Counted from the stretch's first letter, positions 7,568 to 15,377 are shown. The stretch is DNA of 21,776 nucleotides from Deltaproteobacteria bacterium (GCA_029261955.1 JAJDAI010000866.1:1-21776); one strand, 5' to 3'. Notes: generated by a model not told the origin, from the sequence alone. Translations and numbers: made by a program.

Positions 7568-8962
7568 CTAGATCCCCGAACCGGGGGAGGCCGACAGCCG
7601 CGCCTTGGGCGATGGACCGCTTCCCACCGCCGCCTCCACTTCATCGGCGGTGGCTGGGATCTCCTGAGAGAGATTCACGGGCCCGCCCTCGGCGACCAGG
7701 ATGTCGTCCTCGATCCGGATGCCGCCAAAGCCCAACCAGGCCTCGGCGCGCGCCCAATCCACGGCGTCCCCGTGGCGATCGCGGAGGGCGCGATCGCGCA
7801 GGATCGCGGGCACCACGTAGAAGCCGGGCTCCACCGTGACGACGACCCCGGGCTGGAGGGTTCGATCGAGTCGGAGGAAGGACAGGCCGAAGTCGGTGCT
7901 GCGGCTTCGCCCCGGCTCGTAGCCGGCGGCGTCTCCGAAGAGCTCCATGTCGTGCACGTCCAGACCGAGCAGGTGGCCGACGCCGTGGGGGAAGAAGACC
8001 GCGTGCGCGCCGCGCTCCACCAGGGCGTCGACCTCGCCGCGGAGCAGGCCTTCGTCCACCAGGAAGCGGGTCAGCACCCGCGCCGCTTCGAGGTGCACGT
8101 CGCGGTAGCGCACCCCCGGCCGGCACAGGGCAATGCCGGCCCGGTTGGCGGCGAGCACCGCCTCGTAGGCGGCGCGCTGGCGTGGCGTGAAGCGGCCCGA
8201 GACGGGCCAGGTGCGGGTGACGTCCGTCGCGTAGCCCGAGGGGTGCTCGGCCCCGGCGTCGAGCAGGAGCAGATCGCCGTCGGCCAGCACGTTCCCCGCG
8301 GCGTGTCCGTGCAGGACCTCGCCGCGCACCGTGACGATGCTCGGGTAGGCCGGGCGCATGCCGGCGGCCGTGAAGACCGCGTCCACGATCGCGTGCAGCT
8401 CGTTCTCGGTGACGCCCGGCGCGGTGGCGGCCATGGCGGCGCGGTGGGCCTGCTTGGTGACGAGCATGGCTTCGCGCATCGCGTCCAGCTCGGCGTCGTC
8501 CCGGGCCATGCGCTGGGCGATGACGGCCTGGATCAGGGGAGAGTCCCCGGGGCTGCGCGGGTCCAGGGCCTGGCCGCTCAGGCGCACCGCCTCGGTGTTG
8601 GCCAGCGAGTCGGCGAGGGGCAGGCTGAGGAAGCGGCCGGGCTTCAGATCCTGGCTGGGCTTGACCGCGTCGACGCCGGAGCGAGCCTTCCACAACTCGA
8701 AGCCCGGGACCTCCCCGTGCCAGAGCGCGTCGCCCGGATCGGGCTCGGGCAGGAAGAGCGTGGTGCCACCGGACTCGATCAGGGCCGCGGCACCAGGCAG
8801 GTCGATCCCGAGGAAGTACAGGAAGGTCGAGTCCTGGCGGAAGGGGTAGGCGTTGGCCAGGAAGTTGCGCGGCTGCGGCCGGTGGCCCACCAGCAGGATG
8901 GGCTCGCCCCCGAGGGCGTCGGAGAGGCGGCGGCGGCGGTCGGAGAAGCGGGCTGCGTCCAT
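7568..8962 (-). CDS. pepP: Xaa-Pro aminopeptidase (peptidase family M24B)
   Basis: The product is 464 aa, close to the usual 430-470. It removes the N-terminal residue from peptides with proline at position 2, using two metal ions. The N-terminal domain (1-170) contains NAYPFRQDSTFLYFLGI, typical of the family. The C-terminal pita-bread domain carries the five metal ligands: D235 (LLLLDAGAE), D247 (YATDVTRTWP), H330 (FFPHGVGHLLGLDVHD), E378 (VVTVEPGFY) and E418 (GIRIEDDIL). H326 and H337 match the additional active-site histidines. The protein is cytoplasmic, with no signal peptide. The ATG at 8962 has no Shine-Dalgarno, but TAGCCT lies 7 nt upstream. It follows yjbQ by 28 bp and precedes the response-regulator operon by 44 bp. 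Confidence 0.96.
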   Translation of the reverse strand: MDAARFSDRRRRLSDALGGEPILLVGHRPQPRNFLANAYPFRQDSTFLYFLGIDLPGAAALIESGGTTLFLPEPDPGDALWHGEVPGFELWKARSGVDAVKPSQDLKPGRFLSLPLADSLANTEAVRLSGQALDPRSPGDSPLIQAVIAQRMARDDAELDAMREAMLVTKQAHRAAMAATAPGVTENELHAIVDAVFTAAGMRPAYPSIVTVRGEVLHGHAAGNVLADGDLLLLDAGAEHPSGYATDVTRTWPVSGRFTPRQRAAYEAVLAANRAGIALCRPGVRYRDVHLEAARVLTRFLVDEGLLRGEVDALVERGAHAVFFPHGVGHLLGLDVHDMELFGDAAGYEPGRSRSTDFGLSFLRLDRTLQPGVVVTVEPGFYVVPAILRDRALRDRHGDAVDWARAEAWLGFGGIRIEDDILVAEGGPVNLSQEIPATADEVEAAVGSGPSPKARLSASPGSGI

Positions 8963-8969
8963 GCCGCGA

Positions 8970-8975
8970 AGGCTA
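8970..8975 (-). promoter_or_regulatory. Candidate -10 element for a leaderless pepP transcript
   Basis: TAGCCT on the minus strand, 7 nt before the pepP ATG, with no ribosome binding sequence between. It matches the TAnnnT pattern seen before five other genes in the window. No clear -35 box was found. Confidence 0.4.
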
Positions 8976-8990
8976 ACGCAGAGGCTGGGA

Positions 8991-9410
8991 CTACGCCCCG
9001 CTGACGTGCACGACGACCTGGCGCGTGTGGGCGCGGCGGCGGTGTTCGAAGAGGTAGATCCCCTGCCAGGTGCCCAGGGCCAGGCGGCCGCCGACGATGG
9101 GGATGCCCAGCGAGGTGGCGGTCAGCGCGGCTTTGACGTGGGCGGGCATGTCGTCGGGCCCCTCGTCCACGTGCCGATACAGGGGGTCACCCTCGGGCAC
9201 CAGGCGGCGGAAGAAGGCGACGAGGTCCCGCTGCACGTCGGGGTCCGCGTTCTCCTGGATGGTCAGCGAGGCCGAGGTGTGCTGGACGAAGACCGTCGCG
9301 AGGCCGACGTCGACGCCCGCCTGCTCGACCACCGCCTCGACCTGGCCGGTGAAGTCGGTGAGGCCCGCGCCCTGGCTGTGGACCCGCAGGGTCTCGGCGT
9401 GCTGGCTCAC
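8991..9410 (-). CDS. yjbQ: YjbQ/UPF0047 family protein
   Basis: The product is 139 aa from a GTG at 9410, almost the same length as E. coli YjbQ. Family signatures are clear: FVQHTSASLTIQENADPDV (about 41-59), EGPDDMPAHVKAAL (83-96) and ALGTWQGIYLFEHRRR (111-126). The conserved His, Asn and Asp residues of the proposed active site are present. Family members are annotated as secondary thiamine-phosphate synthase because some show weak activity of that kind; their true role is not settled. The GTG overlaps the malQ stop as GTGA, so the two are translationally coupled. It is the last gene of the four-gene methyltransferase operon. Confidence 0.95.
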   Translation of the reverse strand: MSQHAETLRVHSQGAGLTDFTGQVEAVVEQAGVDVGLATVFVQHTSASLTIQENADPDVQRDLVAFFRRLVPEGDPLYRHVDEGPDDMPAHVKAALTATSLGIPIVGGRLALGTWQGIYLFEHRRRAHTRQVVVHVSGA

Positions 9411-10867
9411 CGCTGCGCCTCCCGGGTCAGCGCGGCGAGGCGCTCCGAGGAGGCGGTCGTCAGCTGCCCGCCGTCCAGGCGCCAGCGCCAGTTGCCGTCG
9501 GGCGTGCCCGGCAGGTTCATGCGGGCCGAGCCGTCGAGCCCCAGCACGTCCTGGATCGGCGTGATGCAGAGCGCCGCGGGCGACCTCAGCGCGATCCCGA
9601 GCACGGTGTCGGCCACATCCGCGTCCTGCACGTCCCGCTGCACGTGGCGGCGCAGCGCGTCGCGACTCCACTCCGGGGCGTGGTGCCACCAGCCGCGCAC
9701 CGTGTCGTTGTCGTGGGTGCCCGTGTAGACCACGGAGCGCTCAGTGTGCTGCTGGGGCAGGTAGGGATTCTGCGGGTTGCCGTCGAAGGCGAACTGCAGG
9801 ATGCGCATGCCGGGCAGCTCCAGGCCATCGCGCAGGGCCTCGACGTCCGGCGTGATGATGCCCAGGTCCTCGGCGATGAAGGGCAGATCGTCGGTGCCCA
9901 GCTCGTCGCGCAAGGCCTCGAAGAGCGCGCGACCGGGGCCCGGGGTCCAGCTGCCGCTGCGGGCGTCTTCGGCGTGCGCCGGCACGGCCCAGGCCGCCGC
10001 GAAGCCGCGGAAGTGGTCGATGCGCACCAGGTCCACCTGCTTCAGCAGGAAGCGCACCCGCAGGCGCCACCACGCGTAGTCCTGCTCGGCGAGCGCGTCC
10101 CAGTCGTAGAGCGGGTTGCCCCAGAGCTGGCCGAGCTCCGAGAAGGCGTCGGGCGGCACGCCAGCCACGAACTCGGGCTGGCCCTGCTCGTCGAGCAGGA
10201 AGATCGAGGGCCAGCTGCGCACGTCCGCGCTGTCCTGCGCCACGAAGATGGGCAGGTCGCCGACCAGGAGCACGTTCCGCCGGCGGGCCTCGGCGCGCAG
10301 CCGGGCGACCTGCTCGAAGTAGAGGAACTGGATCGCGTCTTCGATGGAGCGGTCTCGTTCGCTGGCCAGCGGGGCTCCCGCCCAGTCCCACCAGGGGGCA
10401 TCGCCGCGGGCGCGCTTCTCGGCCGCGAACTCGCGCCAGGCGACGAGCCAGGGGGCGTGCTCGGCCCGGAAGGCGGCGAAGGAGGGGCCGGGTCCGCGGT
10501 CCAGCAGACGCTCGGCGGCGCGACGGACCAGGGGCTCGCGGCAGCGGTACAGCAGGGCGAAATCGACGGAGGCGGGGTCGGCAGCCTCGAGCTCGGCGAG
10601 CTCCGGCTCGTCACCCAGCAGCCCGTCCTCGATGAGGTCGTCGACGGAGATGAGCATCGGGTTGCCGGCGAAGGCGGAGGGGCTGGAGTAGGGCGATCCG
10701 CCCGCACCCGCCGGCGTCGTCGGCAGGAACTGCCACATGCGCTGCCCCGCCGACTCCAGCCAGCCGAGGAAGCGGCGGGCCTCCGGACCGAGGTCGCCCG
10801 CGCCCCAGCGTCCGGGCAGCGAGGTCGGGTGGAGCAGGACTCCGGAGCAGCGACCCGGCCAGCTCAC
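9407..10867 (-). CDS. malQ: 4-alpha-glucanotransferase (amylomaltase, GH77)
   Basis: The product is 486 aa from a GTG at 10867 that overlaps the MazG-like gene stop as GTGA. The enzyme transfers alpha-1,4-glucan segments between maltodextrins in glycogen or maltose metabolism. The N-terminus SGVLLHPTSLPGRWGAGDLG and QFLPTTPAGAGGSPYSSPSA are typical GH77. The catalytic nucleophile is D284 (VRIDHFRGF), the acid/base E333 (FIAEDLGIITPDVE), and the transition-state Asp D386 (YTGTHDNDT). The length fits the short bacterial or Thermus type, without the extra N-terminal domains of E. coli MalQ. The protein is cytoplasmic. Its place between a nucleotide pyrophosphohydrolase and yjbQ gives no metabolic clue; no other glycogen or maltose gene is nearby. 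Confidence 0.97.
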   Translation of the reverse strand: MSWPGRCSGVLLHPTSLPGRWGAGDLGPEARRFLGWLESAGQRMWQFLPTTPAGAGGSPYSSPSAFAGNPMLISVDDLIEDGLLGDEPELAELEAADPASVDFALLYRCREPLVRRAAERLLDRGPGPSFAAFRAEHAPWLVAWREFAAEKRARGDAPWWDWAGAPLASERDRSIEDAIQFLYFEQVARLRAEARRRNVLLVGDLPIFVAQDSADVRSWPSIFLLDEQGQPEFVAGVPPDAFSELGQLWGNPLYDWDALAEQDYAWWRLRVRFLLKQVDLVRIDHFRGFAAAWAVPAHAEDARSGSWTPGPGRALFEALRDELGTDDLPFIAEDLGIITPDVEALRDGLELPGMRILQFAFDGNPQNPYLPQQHTERSVVYTGTHDNDTVRGWWHHAPEWSRDALRRHVQRDVQDADVADTVLGIALRSPAALCITPIQDVLGLDGSARMNLPGTPDGNWRWRLDGGQLTTASSERLAALTREAQR

Positions 10868-11223
10868 GTCGAGGGGTCCCACTCGTCGTACTCGTCGTAC
10901 TTCTCGCGGCGGCCGCGGACACGCTCGACGGGGTACTTGTGCCGCGCGCCCTCGAGCTTGCGCCGGAAGGCGGCGTCGAGGTCGATCTCCAGCACGTTGC
11001 AGAGGTTCAGCAGGCACATGAGCACGTCGGCGGCCTCGTCCTCGACGTCCTGGCGGCGGTCGTCGGCGCGGTCTTCGAGGCTGCGCCACAGGAAGATCTC
11101 CTGGAGCTCGGCTGCCTCGACGGACAGCGCCGCGGCCACATTCTTGGGCGCGTGGTACTGGGCCCAGTCACGCTCGGCGACGAAGGTCCGCATGAGGTCC
11201 GACAGCTCCTCGATGGAGCTCAT
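10864..11223 (-). CDS. MazG-like nucleotide pyrophosphohydrolase, RS21-C6/dCTPase type
   Basis: The product is 119 aa from the ATG at 11223, which overlaps the methyltransferase stop as ATGA. The all-alpha NTP-PPase fold is shown by RDWAQYHAPKNVAAALSVEA (about 18-37), the metal-binding E36/E39 in VEAAELQEIFLW, and E63/D66 in DEAADVLMCLLNL. The aromatic residues W20 and W46 match those that stack on the base in mammalian dCTPP1. The family hydrolyses (d)NTPs to NMP and pyrophosphate and cleans modified nucleotides from the pool; dCTPP1 prefers dCTP and 5-modified dCTPs. The C-terminus is very charged (RVRGRREKYDEYDEWD). Coupling to a DNA methyltransferase is suggestive of a link with methylated nucleotides, but that is inference. 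Confidence 0.9.
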   Translation of the reverse strand: MSSIEELSDLMRTFVAERDWAQYHAPKNVAAALSVEAAELQEIFLWRSLEDRADDRRQDVEDEAADVLMCLLNLCNVLEIDLDAAFRRKLEGARHKYPVERVRGRREKYDEYDEWDPST

Positions 11224-12404
11224 CCACGTCTCTCGAACTGGATGACGTGCTCGCGGCGCGGGCGGTCGGCGAAGGCCTCGCGGGTGCCTCCGTGGAACCA
11301 GGGGCGCTCCTGCGAGACGGCGGCGATGCGGGTGAAGGGCAGCTTGCGGGTGTGGATCAGCGTGCGCAGGACCTTGTCGGCGCGGATGGCGCCGCCGTGG
11401 TTGGTCACGCCATCCCCCACCACCAGGAAGATCTGGGCGCCGGCGCGGGTCACGCGCTGCATCTCCAGCAGCACGTCGCCCATGGCCTTGCCCCAGGTCT
11501 CGCGACCGCCGTTCCGTCGCCCGATCTCGGCGCGCCGCGCGTCGTGCATCCAGCCGACCGTGCCGAGCCAGGGAGCGCGGACTTCCTGCTCGCCCACGTA
11601 GTCGTAGACGCCGGGGTAGGGCGGGGAGCTGATGATCGCGTCGACGGTGTAGGAGTGCAGCGGCGTGCCGCGTGCGTCGGCCTTGAGGAGCTTCGGGTCC
11701 GGCAGGTCGGGGTCGACGTTCTCGGTGTAGTCGGCCCAGGCCTCGGTCGCCTGCTGGCAGCGGCCCAGGAAGCGATCGCGGACCGCGCGGCGGCCCACCT
11801 CCGGGGCGGGCTTGCCCTTCCGCTCCGCGAACTTCCCGAGCAGGGGCGACAGGCCGATGATCAGCATCGACTCGCGGATGTCGGGGTTCTCCTCGCGCTC
11901 GATCTCGTCGCGCAGCGAGATCAGCTGACCGAGCACGTGGCGCGGGAAGTGGGTCTCGCCCTTCGCCAGCACGCCGAAGGGCGTCTCGCGGCGCTTCGCG
12001 GCGCCTTCGTGCACGCGCACGGCAGAGCGGGCGAAGGCCTCGAGGTAGCGCTCGTCCCAGCGACGGGTGCGCTGGTAGGCGATGCGCAGCGCGATCTCGT
12101 TCAGATCCGAGCCGATGCAGCGGCGGCCGCTGAGCGAGGCCTCGACCAGGGTCGTGCCCGAGCCGCAGAAGGGGTCCCAGACGTCGGCGTCGGGCGGCAG
12201 CGTGTCGAGCAGGCGGCGGACCCAGGCGGGGTGGAGCCGCGCCGGGTAGGGGTGCAGGCCATGCACACCGGCGACCGGGTCGTCGCGCTCGGCGTCCCGC
12301 ACCTTGAAGGCGTCGGCCAGGATCGCGGCCGCGACCGGATCGCCGCGACGCTCTTCGGCGCCATCGACGTTGCTGAGGGGTCTGCGCTGGCGGGGTTCTG
12401 CCAC
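11220..12404 (-). CDS. Site-specific DNA methyltransferase (SPPY type, N4-cytosine or N6-adenine)
   Basis: The product is 394 aa if translated from the GTG at 12404 (preceded by AAGG). An ATG at 12524 would be in frame, but its first residues are encoded by the REP-like element (12470-12554), so it is rejected. The motif HPYPARLHPAWVRRLL (51-66) comes just before the SAM-binding motif I, VWDPFCGSGTTLVEA (75-89). An acidic GSDLNEIAL follows. The catalytic motif IV, ISSPPYPGVYDY (258-269), comes after an insertion of about 160 residues. The protein ends with FLVVGDGVTNHGG and VIQFERRG. The order (I before IV) differs from beta-class enzymes. No restriction endonuclease gene is adjacent, so it looks like an orphan methyltransferase. 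The base and target sequence cannot be read from the sequence. The gene heads an operon with mazG-like, malQ and yjbQ. Confidence 0.88.
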   Translation of the reverse strand: MAEPRQRRPLSNVDGAEERRGDPVAAAILADAFKVRDAERDDPVAGVHGLHPYPARLHPAWVRRLLDTLPPDADVWDPFCGSGTTLVEASLSGRRCIGSDLNEIALRIAYQRTRRWDERYLEAFARSAVRVHEGAAKRRETPFGVLAKGETHFPRHVLGQLISLRDEIEREENPDIRESMLIIGLSPLLGKFAERKGKPAPEVGRRAVRDRFLGRCQQATEAWADYTENVDPDLPDPKLLKADARGTPLHSYTVDAIISSPPYPGVYDYVGEQEVRAPWLGTVGWMHDARRAEIGRRNGGRETWGKAMGDVLLEMQRVTRAGAQIFLVVGDGVTNHGGAIRADKVLRTLIHTRKLPFTRIAAVSQERPWFHGGTREAFADRPRREHVIQFERRG

Positions 12405-12469
12405 GCGCGCCTTGTACGGGTGCGCGGGCGCGGGCGCAAGCAGCAGATCGACAGCTTCGTGGGCCAGGT

Positions 12470-12554
12470 GGGGTCTGACCCCAATGAAACAACCGGTGTC
12501 TGACACCGCGTCTTTCATATGCAAACGACGGTGTCTGACACCGCGGGTTTCATT
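12470..12554. repeat. REP-like palindromic element, copy A
   Basis: The element starts with the 13-mer palindrome GGGGTCTGACCCC (12470-12482). A long imperfect inverted repeat follows (12483-12554), exactly symmetric about CATATG (12516-12521). Each arm has AATGAAAC at the outside (12483-12490; GTTTCATT 12547-12554) and the 13-mer GGTGTCTGACACC inside (12495-12507; 12530-12542). The right end overlaps the last codons and TGA of the cysteine-cluster gene. Copy B at 17891-17976 has the same architecture. Elements of this look are associated with REP-associated tyrosine transposases; no such gene is in the window. Confidence 0.8.
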
Positions 12555-13737
12555 CAGCGGCGCGCCAGTCGACGTGCCGCTGCAGGAAGAGGGCGGCGGT
12601 GATCGGCTCCAGGCGGGGATCGCGCTCGGTGACGGAGTCGACGGCCTCGGCGTGGCGGGCGAACCAGAGGAAGCGGTGCAGGTCGGCGAGCGCCGGCCCC
12701 AGCTCCGGCCACTCCAACAGCAGGTGGCCGTGCAGGACGAAGGCGGCCAGCGAGCCCGAGCGCCGCCCGAAGTCCGCCTCGCGCCCGCGCGAGAACCTCT
12801 TGGGCTTCGCGCCGGCGAGCAGGCCCACCGCCGCGTCCCGGGCCCAGGTCACGAGGTGGCGCAGCGGCGAGTCCTCGTGCAGCTCGACCTCCGCCTCGAC
12901 CACCTCCCGCTCCAGGGTCGGCAGCAGGGACTTCAGCCAGTCCACGCCTGGCTCCTTCAGCTCGACTCCGAGCTCCGCCGCCCGCGCCCTCAGGACCTCC
13001 AGCGGCTCGAAGCTCGTCTTCAGCGCGCCGACCCCGCCGCGCATCCAGGCCACGTAGTCGATCCGGGGGACCCCGCGCGTCCCTTCGATGACCACCGTGT
13101 CCGGCACGGCCCAGACCCGGGGCAGGAGGGCACGGAGCTGGACCCAGGGCTCCGGGGCGTCGGGCAGCGCGCTCCCCTCGATGGCGTGTCGCGCGAGGCA
13201 GGCGCACTCGGGGCGCAAGCTGGCGTGCCACTCGTCCCCGCAGGCGACCAGCACGGCCGGGTAGGCCTGACAGGGGGCGGGCTTCGCGCCGGAGTCCGCT
13301 GCGAGCTGCACGCGGCAGAGCCCGTCGGCCTGCTGGAGCGCGCAGCGGCCATCGACCTTCGCGATGTTGAGCATCTCGCCGAGCTCGCCCGAGGAGCCGG
13401 CGAAGGCCTTCACGAAGAGCTCCTCGGGTCGGCCGGGGCCCTCCCACTCAGGCAGGACATCGAGGATGCGGTCGCGGTCCTCGGTGCTGGCCGGGATGTG
13501 GTGGTAGAGCGCGCAGCAAGCCCCGCGGGCGTCGCATCCCGCCTTCAGCAGCGGCAGGTGCAGCGGCGCGGCGAGGTCAGCGGGGGTGGTTCGGCGGCCG
13601 ACCAGCTGGCCCTGAACCACGTGGCCCGAGGCGTCGATGCGCGCGCCAGAGCCCGGGTGCACGAAGCGCCGCCACCGGCCGTCCAGCCAGGAGCGACGGA
13701 CCAGGGGGAGGGCAGAACCAGAGCGTTCGCGGGACAC
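12550..13737 (-). CDS. YkgJ-like cysteine-cluster protein
   Basis: The product is 395 aa from a GTG at 13737; an upstream in-frame ATG would add a Gly/Arg-rich stretch and is unlikely. An N-terminal part (residues 1-60) is followed by the cysteine cluster: KAGCDARGACCALYHHIP (C68, C74, C75), GRCALQQADGLC (C132, C141), APCQAYP (C156), C166 and PECACL (C178, C180). This pattern resembles the YkgJ/FliB-type putative zinc- or iron-chelating domain. The C-terminal half is predicted helical with conserved-looking segments such as LRHLVTWARDAAVGLL and RFLWFARHAEAV; I do not recognise it. The function is unknown; FliB relatives methylate flagellin lysines, but no flagellar gene is nearby. TACGCT 6 nt before the GTG suggests a leaderless transcript. 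The stop codon lies inside REP-like copy A. Confidence 0.82.
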   Translation of the reverse strand: MSRERSGSALPLVRRSWLDGRWRRFVHPGSGARIDASGHVVQGQLVGRRTTPADLAAPLHLPLLKAGCDARGACCALYHHIPASTEDRDRILDVLPEWEGPGRPEELFVKAFAGSSGELGEMLNIAKVDGRCALQQADGLCRVQLAADSGAKPAPCQAYPAVLVACGDEWHASLRPECACLARHAIEGSALPDAPEPWVQLRALLPRVWAVPDTVVIEGTRGVPRIDYVAWMRGGVGALKTSFEPLEVLRARAAELGVELKEPGVDWLKSLLPTLEREVVEAEVELHEDSPLRHLVTWARDAAVGLLAGAKPKRFSRGREADFGRRSGSLAAFVLHGHLLLEWPELGPALADLHRFLWFARHAEAVDSVTERDPRLEPITAALFLQRHVDWRAAE

Positions 13738-13743
13738 GGCGCG

Positions 13744-13749
13744 AGCGTA
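13744..13749 (-). promoter_or_regulatory. Candidate -10 element for a leaderless cysteine-cluster gene transcript
   Basis: TACGCT on the minus strand, 6 nt before the GTG start. No Shine-Dalgarno is visible. It lies in the 140-bp divergent region shared with the antiporter gene. Confidence 0.35.
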
Positions 13750-13852
13750 CCGGCTGGGGCCTCGCGGAGTCCCGTGGCGGCCGCAGCCAGCGGCGCGAGG
13801 GAAGCAACAGCTGCCCCCCAACGTCGCGGTGGCCTGCCCCAGGCCTGCCTGC

Positions 13853-13858
13853 TATACG
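13853..13858 (+). promoter_or_regulatory. Candidate -10 element for the antiporter operon
   Basis: TATACG lies 19 nt before the TTG start of the antiporter. The predicted transcript would include the GGAG ribosome binding site at 13868-13871. No convincing -35 element was found. Confidence 0.35.
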
Positions 13859-13877
13859 ACGCGCCCCGGAGTCCCTC

Positions 13878-15062
13878 TTGGCAAACGTGATCTGGCTGCT
13901 CGCGGCGCTGCTCGTGCCCCTCGCCTGGCTGGTCCCCCACCTCACGGGGGGTGCCGATTCCTGGAGCCCGACCGCCGTCGCGGTCGCGTCCGGCTTCTGC
14001 ATCGTCGGCGCGGCGTTCATCCTCTCCTGGGCCACGGAGCTGGCCGAGGAGTACGTGCCCCCGGCCTTCGCGCTCATCGTGCTGGCGCTGATCTCGGTGC
14101 TCCCCGAGTACGCCGTCGACATGCACTTCGCCTGGCAGGCCGGCAAGGACCCGATGTACCGCGAGTACGCGGTCGCCAACATGACCGGCGCCAACCGGAT
14201 CCTCATCGGGGTCGGCTGGACGATGCTCGTCTTCGTGCAGTTCGCCCGGTACCGCAAGAAGGTGCTGGAGGTGGACCCGGCGCAGCGGCTCGAGCTGGGC
14301 TTCCTGCTGCTGGCGACGCTGTACTCGCTGATCCTGCCGATGAAGGGGACGATCTCCCTCATCGACACGGCGGTCTTCTTCACCATCTTCGGCTTTTATG
14401 TGTTCCGCGCGCTGCAGGCCGAGCAGCACGAGCACCCGCTCGTCGGGCCCGCGAAGTGGATGGCGGAGCGCATCGGCAAGGGCGGGCGCCTGGCGATCAT
14501 CGGGACCTTCCTGGTCTACGCCTGCGCCGGGATCTGGTTCAGCGCCGAGCCCTTCGCCGAGGGCCTCGTCCAGGTGGGGCACCAGTTCGACATCGACGAG
14601 TTCCTGCTGATCCAGCTGGTGGCGCCGCTCGCCTCGGAGTCGCCCGAGTTCATCATCGCGATCCTCTTCGTGCTGCGGCACCGCTCCAGCACGGCGCTCG
14701 GCGCGCTCGTGTCCTCGAAGGTCAACCAGTGGACGCTGCTCGTCGGCGCCATCCCGATCGTCTACTCCTTCAGCCTGGGCGAGCCCTCGGCCATGGAGCT
14801 CGCCGCGAAGCCCAAGGAGGAGCTCTTCCTCACGGCCGCGCAGTCGCTGTTCGCCGTCGCCGTGCTGTCGGATCTGCGCTTCACGCTCCGGGACGCCATC
14901 GCGCTCTTCGTGCTCTTCGTGATCCCCTGGCTCCCCTTCATGGCCGCCCCCGGCTTCCACTACGCCTTCAGCGCGCTCTACTTCCTGCTGGCCCTCATCA
15001 TCGGGCTGGGCAGCGAGCGGCGGCGGCGCCAGTTCACCCGACTGCTGAAGCTGAAGGACTGA
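13878..15062 (+). CDS. Cation/Ca2+ antiporter of the CaCA superfamily
   Basis: The product is 394 aa from a TTG at 13878, chosen because GGAG lies 6 nt upstream; GTG at 13887 is an alternative. About ten hydrophobic segments are visible. The two inverted alpha-repeats that define the family are present: alpha-1 with ISVLPEYAVD (E77) followed by NMTGANRILIGVGW (101-114), and alpha-2 with APLASESPEFIIAI (E254, E257) followed by SSKVNQWTLLVGAIP (279-293). In known exchangers the paired Glu residues bind Ca2+. The usual GNxxGSN sequence is only loosely kept (TGAN, KVNQW), so ion specificity is uncertain. The predicted role is Na+/Ca2+ or H+/Ca2+ exchange at the inner membrane. The next gene begins immediately after the stop (TGAGTG). 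Confidence 0.88.
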   Translation: MANVIWLLAALLVPLAWLVPHLTGGADSWSPTAVAVASGFCIVGAAFILSWATELAEEYVPPAFALIVLALISVLPEYAVDMHFAWQAGKDPMYREYAVANMTGANRILIGVGWTMLVFVQFARYRKKVLEVDPAQRLELGFLLLATLYSLILPMKGTISLIDTAVFFTIFGFYVFRALQAEQHEHPLVGPAKWMAERIGKGGRLAIIGTFLVYACAGIWFSAEPFAEGLVQVGHQFDIDEFLLIQLVAPLASESPEFIIAILFVLRHRSSTALGALVSSKVNQWTLLVGAIPIVYSFSLGEPSAMELAAKPKEELFLTAAQSLFAVAVLSDLRFTLRDAIALFVLFVIPWLPFMAAPGFHYAFSALYFLLALIIGLGSERRRRQFTRLLKLKD

Positions 15063-15329
15063 GTGAAGCGGCTCGCCCTGCTGCTCCTGCTCGCCGGCTG
15101 CAGCAAGCCCGCGCCGGAGCCCCCGCCGGAGCCCCCCGCGGAGGACCTGAGCGGCCTGTGCTGCGCGCAGTGCCTCGACGCGGCCTCGAAGGACCCGCAG
15201 GCCCGCGATCTGTCCCTGGTCCCCTGCTCGGACTACGTCGGTCAGATCGTCAACGGCCAACAGGTCGTGGACGCCACCTGCGGGGGCTGGTTCGAACGGG
15301 AGCCGCGACTCGTCCAGGATTGCAGGTAG
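15063..15329 (+). CDS. Small cysteine-rich lipoprotein
   Basis: The product is 88 aa from a GTG that directly follows the antiporter TGA. GAAGGA at 15053-15058 is the likely ribosome binding site. The signal peptide MKRLALLLLLAGC ends in a lipobox with lipidated Cys13. A Pro/Glu linker (PAPEPPPEPPAED) follows. The mature domain of about 55 residues has six cysteines (C33, C34, C37, C55, C73, C87), starting LCCAQC and ending WFEREPRLVQDC, which suggests three disulfides or metal binding. I do not recognise the family. Translational coupling to the antiporter suggests related function or at least common expression. It is short, but the signal peptide and regular cysteines make it convincing. 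Confidence 0.8.
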   Translation: MKRLALLLLLAGCSKPAPEPPPEPPAEDLSGLCCAQCLDAASKDPQARDLSLVPCSDYVGQIVNGQQVVDATCGGWFEREPRLVQDCR

Positions 15330-15377
15330 CATCGGCACGCGGCGCATCGGGGACGCGGCCGCATCTGAGGGGCGCGC

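Noticed and set aside
12405..12524. Methyltransferase N-terminal extension to an ATG at 12524
   Set aside because: The added codons come from the REP-like element and a Pro/Ala-rich stretch. The GTG at 12404 has AAGG upstream and leaves the catalytic motifs complete.
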